This document shows, one piece after another, positions 6,093-9,796 of a stretch of DNA of 9,796 nt. Where the stretch lies: NCBI GenBank assembly GCA_023248785.1, contig JAHFDX010000095.1:1-9796 (forward strand), in the 5' to 3' direction. Source of the DNA: Myxococcales bacterium (GTDB lineage: Bacteria > Myxococcota_A > Polyangia > Polyangiales > Polyangiaceae). Every line of letters begins with the position of its first letter. The first letter of the stretch is position 1. A model generated the notes under the pieces. The model ran no database searches. It saw only the letters and a program-made list of their open reading frames with translations, and was not told where the DNA came from. A program made the translations under genes and the position numbers.

Positions 6093-8669
6093 TCATGGTT
6101 CGAACGAGAAGGATTCGCCCGAAGAGTCCACCTTCACAGTGGTCCCCGCGCTGTACCCGCCGCGAAGAATTTGCTCGGCAAGGGGGTCTTGAAGGTTCTT
6201 TAGGATCACACGTTTGAGCGGACGCGCACCAAACGCCGGATCGTAGCCAAGTTCGACCAAACGCGCCTTTGCCCGGTCTGTCACATCAAGTTTGAGATCG
6301 CGATCGGAGACAAGCCGTTCAAGTTTCTTCAGCTGGATGTTTGCAATGCCGAGCAGATCCGCCTTGCTGAGCGGGCGGAAGAGCAAGATATCGTCGACCC
6401 GATTGAGAAATTCAGGACGCATAAAGTTACGAAGTTCCTCCATGAGCACGTCGCGAAGCGCTTCGCGACCGTCTTCGGTTTCGAACAGTTTGGGATCGCT
6501 CTCGAGGATGCGCTTGCTTCCGATGTTGCTTGTCATGATGACGACGGTGTTTGAAAAATCGGCCGTGCGACCTCGACCGTCCGTGAGGCGGCCGTCGTCG
6601 AGTACTTGAAGCAGGAGGTTGAACACGTCGCCGTGAGCCTTTTCGACTTCATCAAAAAGCAGCACGCTGTACGGACGCTTGCGTACCGCTTCGGTGAGAA
6701 AGCCGCCCTCCTCGCTGTCTACGTATCCCGGCGGTGCGCCAACGAGGCGCTGCGCCATGTGCTTCTCCATGAACTCACTCATGTCGAGGCGAGTCATCGA
6801 TTGTTCGTCGTCAAAGAGAAACTCTGCGAGCGCCTTTGCGAGCTCGGTCTTCCCAACGCCGCTCGGACCAAGGAACAAGAACGACCCGATGGGCTTGCCG
6901 GCGTCGCGCAACCCCACGCGCCCACGCCGGACGGCCTTCGAAAGCGCAGACACGGCTTCATTCTGACCGACGACGCGCTGGCCCAACCGCTCTTCCATTC
7001 GCAGCAGCTTGTCGGCTTCAGATTCAAGCATGCGAGCGACCGGGATCCCCGTCCAATCACCGAGAACGAACGCGACATCTTCCTCGGACACGAGATTTGA
7101 CGATGCGCCTACTTGGTCTCGCTTCACCGCGCCCTGGGCTGCTTCGAGGCGAAGCTTCACATCAGGTAACTGCACGTGCTCAATTTCGCCGAGCTTCGCA
7201 AAGTCTTGTTTTTTTCGGGCTTCTTCGAGTTGCTCTTGAAGACGCGTTTGCTCCGCATGCAAATTGTCGCGTGCGGCCATCGCGCCTCGGTACGAGTCGA
7301 GTTTGGCCCGCATTTCCGTTACGACAGGTTCAAGTTCGGTGAGTTCACGCTGGAGACGCTCGCGGGTCTTTGTACTCATCGTGTCAGTGTCGTCGCTCAA
7401 CGTCGCCAGCTGAGCGCGAACGGAGAAGAGGCGTCGAATCTTGGTGTCCACTTCCACCGGCACCCCGTCGAGCTGGACGCGCTTTCGCGCCGATGCTTCA
7501 TCGAGAAGATCAATAGCCGAATCGGGAAGGGCTCGTTCTTGGACGTACCGTTTCGCCATGGTGACGGATGCCACGATGGCGGGATCACCAATACGAACGC
7601 CGTGGTGACTCTCGTAACGCGAAGCGACCCCGCGCAAGATCTCAGTCGCCTGCTCAACCGTTGCCGCCTCGATCGGAAGGGTCGAAAACATGCGCACGAG
7701 CGCACCGTCCTTGTCGCCAACCTTGCGGAGGCCTTCGGGAGTCGTCGAGGCCAGGATACGCAGCTCTCCTCGCGCGAGTGCGGGTTTCAAAAGCTCGCCG
7801 ACGCTTCCACCCGTTGCGCCCGGACCAAAGAGTGCGTCAAGGTTTGCGATGTACAGAAGGCTGTCACGTTTCTTCAATGTGAAGATTACCTGCTTTAGGC
7901 GCTCCTCGATTTCTCCACGAAGCTTGGCCCCTGCCACGAGGGGGCCAATTTGCAACTCAACCAGTGTCATTTTCGCGAGGTTCCGCGGAACGTCTCCGGC
8001 CGCCATGCGGGTTGCGAGTGCGCCCACAATCGCGGATTTTCCTACTCCGGGCTCTCCGACCAGCAGTGGGTGATTCTTCCCCCGGCGTTCAAGAATCTGT
8101 AGAAGCCGTCGCAATTCACCATCGCGGCCGATGACCGGATCGATCTCACTGCGTTTCGCGCGATCGACCCAATCGACCAAGAATTGCGACGTATCGGTGT
8201 TCGCAAGTAGCGCCACCTGATCGCGTGACACCGTCTTCAAAGCGGCAAGATGAGGGCGCAGCGATCCCGGCCCAAGGTTCGATGCCTGAAGTACGACCGC
8301 GGCGCTGCCTCGAATCTCTTGCGATAGGGCATTGAGCAGATGTTCAACCCCGACGGAACCCGTTCCCGCTTCTTTCTCGGCGCGCGCCAACAGCGTCAGC
8401 ATGGCGTGCGATAGATACGAAAGTCCTTCGTTCGCTTTTGGTAACTTCGATAGTTGCGATTCCGCCTCGGTTTGCACATCCGACGGAACCACGCCCGCGC
8501 GCCTAAAAACTTCGGCAACGCCTGGGTCGCGGTCGAGCGCTCGAAAAAGCAGGTGGATGGGTTCCACTTGCGTGTGTTTGCGTTCGTCTGCCAACGTTTG
8601 GGCACCCGCCACGAGCGCCTTCGCGTCAGGTGCATAGCGTTCGAGGTGAATCGTTTGCTCCTCTGACAT
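6093..8669 (-). CDS. ClpB-like AAA+ protein with a degenerate first ATPase domain
   Basis: A two-ring AAA+ unfoldase or disaggregase of about 858 residues, close to E. coli ClpB (857). Counting from ATG 8669, the order is a Clp N-domain (about 5-145), AAA1 (about 175-395), a ClpB-type coiled-coil middle domain (about 405-530) and AAA2 (about 560-855). The middle domain, and no ClpP-binding loop that I can see, favour ClpB over ClpA or ClpC. AAA1 keeps Walker A GEPGVGKS (205-212), but the Walker B Asp-Glu is Ala-Asn (A275, N276), the pore-loop Tyr is Leu (GAKLRG, L250), and the usual ALERRF is ALVRMF (M327). AAA2 looks active: GPSGVGKT (601-608), LLFDE (D673, E674), sensor TSN, FLNR and GARPLKR; its pore loop is GYVD instead of GYVG. 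GTG 8687 is an alternative start; neither start has a good ribosome binding site. It is probably a specialised paralog; a canonical clpB elsewhere is inferred, not seen. No sigma32 or CIRCE site found. Confidence 0.94.
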   Translation of the reverse strand: MSEEQTIHLERYAPDAKALVAGAQTLADERKHTQVEPIHLLFRALDRDPGVAEVFRRAGVVPSDVQTEAESQLSKLPKANEGLSYLSHAMLTLLARAEKEAGTGSVGVEHLLNALSQEIRGSAAVVLQASNLGPGSLRPHLAALKTVSRDQVALLANTDTSQFLVDWVDRAKRSEIDPVIGRDGELRRLLQILERRGKNHPLLVGEPGVGKSAIVGALATRMAAGDVPRNLAKMTLVELQIGPLVAGAKLRGEIEERLKQVIFTLKKRDSLLYIANLDALFGPGATGGSVGELLKPALARGELRILASTTPEGLRKVGDKDGALVRMFSTLPIEAATVEQATEILRGVASRYESHHGVRIGDPAIVASVTMAKRYVQERALPDSAIDLLDEASARKRVQLDGVPVEVDTKIRRLFSVRAQLATLSDDTDTMSTKTRERLQRELTELEPVVTEMRAKLDSYRGAMAARDNLHAEQTRLQEQLEEARKKQDFAKLGEIEHVQLPDVKLRLEAAQGAVKRDQVGASSNLVSEEDVAFVLGDWTGIPVARMLESEADKLLRMEERLGQRVVGQNEAVSALSKAVRRGRVGLRDAGKPIGSFLFLGPSGVGKTELAKALAEFLFDDEQSMTRLDMSEFMEKHMAQRLVGAPPGYVDSEEGGFLTEAVRKRPYSVLLFDEVEKAHGDVFNLLLQVLDDGRLTDGRGRTADFSNTVVIMTSNIGSKRILESDPKLFETEDGREALRDVLMEELRNFMRPEFLNRVDDILLFRPLSKADLLGIANIQLKKLERLVSDRDLKLDVTDRAKARLVELGYDPAFGARPLKRVILKNLQDPLAEQILRGGYSAGTTVKVDSSGESFSFEP

Positions 8670-8713
8670 CGAACGCGAGCGTATCACGCTGGTTTCGGTA
8701 TCCTAGAAGGACC

Positions 8714-8977
8714 ATGCCGCTGCCGGTACGCGTCTATACGACAAGGACTTGCGCCTACTGCCTTGTCGCAAAAACGCTCTTGAAAAGGCGCAACATTGCA
8801 TTCGAAGAGATCGACGTAACGAATGACGCAGGCAAGCGCACCTGGCTCGTGCAGACGACGGGACAACGAACGGTGCCGCAGATCTTTATTGGCGATCAAT
8901 CGATTGGCGGGTCACAGGAGCTCCGTGCGCTTGATGCGCAGGGCTTGCTCGTTGCGATGGTGGAGGGGGCTACGTGA
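8714..8977 (+). CDS. grxC: Glutaredoxin 3-type protein
   Basis: A cytoplasmic glutathione-dependent disulfide reductase with a single thioredoxin fold; 87 residues, as usual for GrxC (83 in E. coli). The redox motif is CAYC (13-16), where the common form is CPYC; Ala in place of Pro may shift the redox potential. The cis-proline loop TVPQIFIG (53-60) and the glutathione-binding IGGSQEL (64-70) are in place. The ATG at 8714 fits the family N-terminus and is preceded by AGAAGGA (8705-8711), though the spacing is tight. An in-frame ATG at 8630 would add 28 residues inside the clp gene and is rejected. The gene is divergent from the clp gene with only about 44 bases between starts. It ends eight bases inside the aminotransferase reading frame on the other strand. 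A promoter could not be assigned. Confidence 0.93.
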   Translation: MPLPVRVYTTRTCAYCLVAKTLLKRRNIAFEEIDVTNDAGKRTWLVQTTGQRTVPQIFIGDQSIGGSQELRALDAQGLLVAMVEGAT

Positions 8978-9796
8978 CGACGTCCTCAATCGCGCTCACC
9001 ATCGTGTCAATCTCGCGCTCGGGCACCGAACAGAGCGCCACACGAAGCGCACCTTCTTGTGGCACCACGTACACGCCACGTTCACGAAGTTGAGCCGCCG
9101 ATTGCGTTGCATCTTTCGCAAAAACCGTCACAAAAAAACCGCCATCGTAACGCGGGTAGTCTAATTTTCCTCGTGCACATGCGTTGAATCGGTCGACGCG
9201 CTTTGTGAGCATGGCTCCAATGGAGTTTCGTTCGGCGATCACACTTTTTGCAAGCGCCTCGTCGGTCAGCATTCGCGTCACAGCATAGAGGCCTCCGCGG
9301 TTGCAGTTCGACCACGTGCCGCGGCATGAGTACGTGAGGCCGGCTTGAACATCCGCGCGGTCGGTCGAATCAGCCACACACGCAAGGAGCGCGCCTACTC
9401 GAAGCCCGTAGTGCGTGAAGGCCTTCGACGCGCTCCATGCAATGAGCACCTGCACATGGCCAAAGAGTGGCAGAAGGTGGCGTGCGAAGTCGCGGTGCTT
9501 CGGGGAACCGTATGCTGCGTATGCAATGTCGACGAGCAGTGTCACGGGTGCATGCTTGGCCCGGTTGAGAAGGACGGACACGAGCTCGGTCCACTCGCGG
9601 TCATCCATCGAGTAGCCGGTTGGATTGTGGGAAGGATCATTGAGAAACACCAGCGCCCTGCCCTGGGTGCGAACGAGCCCCTCTAGTGAATGGTCGTACG
9701 CTTCAACGTTGAGGGAGCCGTCGCCGCGAAACATGCGGAAGGTCGTAACGGCTCTCTCTGTCTCGTCGGCCAACGTTTGGTACGGACCCCAAAAAA
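8970..9796 (-). CDS. Class I pyridoxal-phosphate aminotransferase (aspartate/aromatic type), N-terminus beyond right edge
   Basis: A PLP-dependent aminotransferase of fold type I that moves amino groups between an amino acid and a 2-oxo acid. About 274 C-terminal residues are visible; the frame stays open to the right edge, so roughly the first third is missing. The TTG at 9773 is not needed as a start, because the upstream codons read WGPYQT, like the WGNH-type stretch of this family. Counting from 9773, key residues are N50 of HNPTG, D82 and Y85 of DIAYAAYG, the Schiff-base lysine K117 in SASKAF, R125 in YGLRVG and the substrate-carboxylate arginine R244 in LRVAL. The stretch CRGTWSNCNRGG (150-161) replaces SNPPAHG of E. 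coli AspC and marks a distinct subgroup. The exact substrate, aspartate or an aromatic amino acid, is not settled. Its stop overlaps the convergent glutaredoxin gene. Confidence 0.92.
   Translation of the reverse strand, partial: FWGPYQTLADETERAVTTFRMFRGDGSLNVEAYDHSLEGLVRTQGRALVFLNDPSHNPTGYSMDDREWTELVSVLLNRAKHAPVTLLVDIAYAAYGSPKHRDFARHLLPLFGHVQVLIAWSASKAFTHYGLRVGALLACVADSTDRADVQAGLTYSCRGTWSNCNRGGLYAVTRMLTDEALAKSVIAERNSIGAMLTKRVDRFNACARGKLDYPRYDGGFFVTVFAKDATQSAAQLRERGVYVVPQEGALRVALCSVPEREIDTMVSAIEDVVT

Noticed and set aside
7176..7898. Plus-strand open frame of 240 codons
   Set aside because: Lies opposite the AAA1 and middle domains of the clp gene; low-complexity, Arg/Cys-rich translation without recognisable motifs.
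8630..8713. Longer glutaredoxin start at 8630
   Set aside because: It would add 28 residues unlike any glutaredoxin and overlap the clp 5' end; ATG 8714 has an AGAAGGA site and fits the family.
9771..9773. TTG at 9773 as the true start of the aminotransferase
   Set aside because: The frame stays open upstream to the window edge with family-like residues, and a start here would remove the N-terminal third of the fold.
1..9796. CRISPR array, insertion sequence, tRNA or rRNA, prophage or defence genes
   Set aside because: No spaced repeats, transposase, terminal inverted repeats, RNA-gene sequence or phage-like proteins were found on either strand; the gene set is chromosomal housekeeping.

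Overview
The window reads as a chromosomal segment of a moderately GC-rich Gram-negative bacterium, most likely a myxobacterium or another member of the former Deltaproteobacteria. The signs are a Pkn-type Ser/Thr kinase with the HCDVSPQN catalytic loop common in that group, a long exported PHP-domain protein of the CehA/McbA type, and Mpl, which recycles meso-diaminopimelate peptidoglycan. The phylum is an inference from protein style; no rRNA or other marker gene is present.

Layout: positions 1-3839 hold three minus-strand genes read right to left. These are tsaE (tRNA t6A synthesis), an exported CehA/McbA-like PHP metallohydrolase whose start codon overlaps the tsaE stop, and after about 105 bases a Ser/Thr kinase cut by the left edge. 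Positions 3840-4000 are a divergent intergenic region with a plausible sigma70 promoter facing tsaE. A 166-residue protein of unknown function follows on the plus strand (4001-4501). It converges on mpl, and a 16-bp tandem repeat fills the gap and runs into the mpl stop codon. Mpl (4550-6040) lies 52 bases downstream of a ClpB-type AAA+ protein (6093-8669), so the two may form an operon. A small glutaredoxin (8714-8977) is divergent from the clp gene and overlaps the end of a class I aminotransferase (8970-9796), which is cut by the right edge.

Most of the window is housekeeping: tRNA modification, wall recycling, protein quality control, redox and amino-acid metabolism. I see no mobile element, CRISPR array, RNA gene or obvious defence system. 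The most interesting item is the ClpB-like protein. Its first ATPase domain keeps Walker A but has lost the Walker B Asp-Glu pair, the pore-loop tyrosine and one arginine of the usual pair, while the second ATPase domain keeps its catalytic residues. The repeats upstream of the kinase and at the end of mpl, and the uncharacterised 166-residue protein, are lesser leads.
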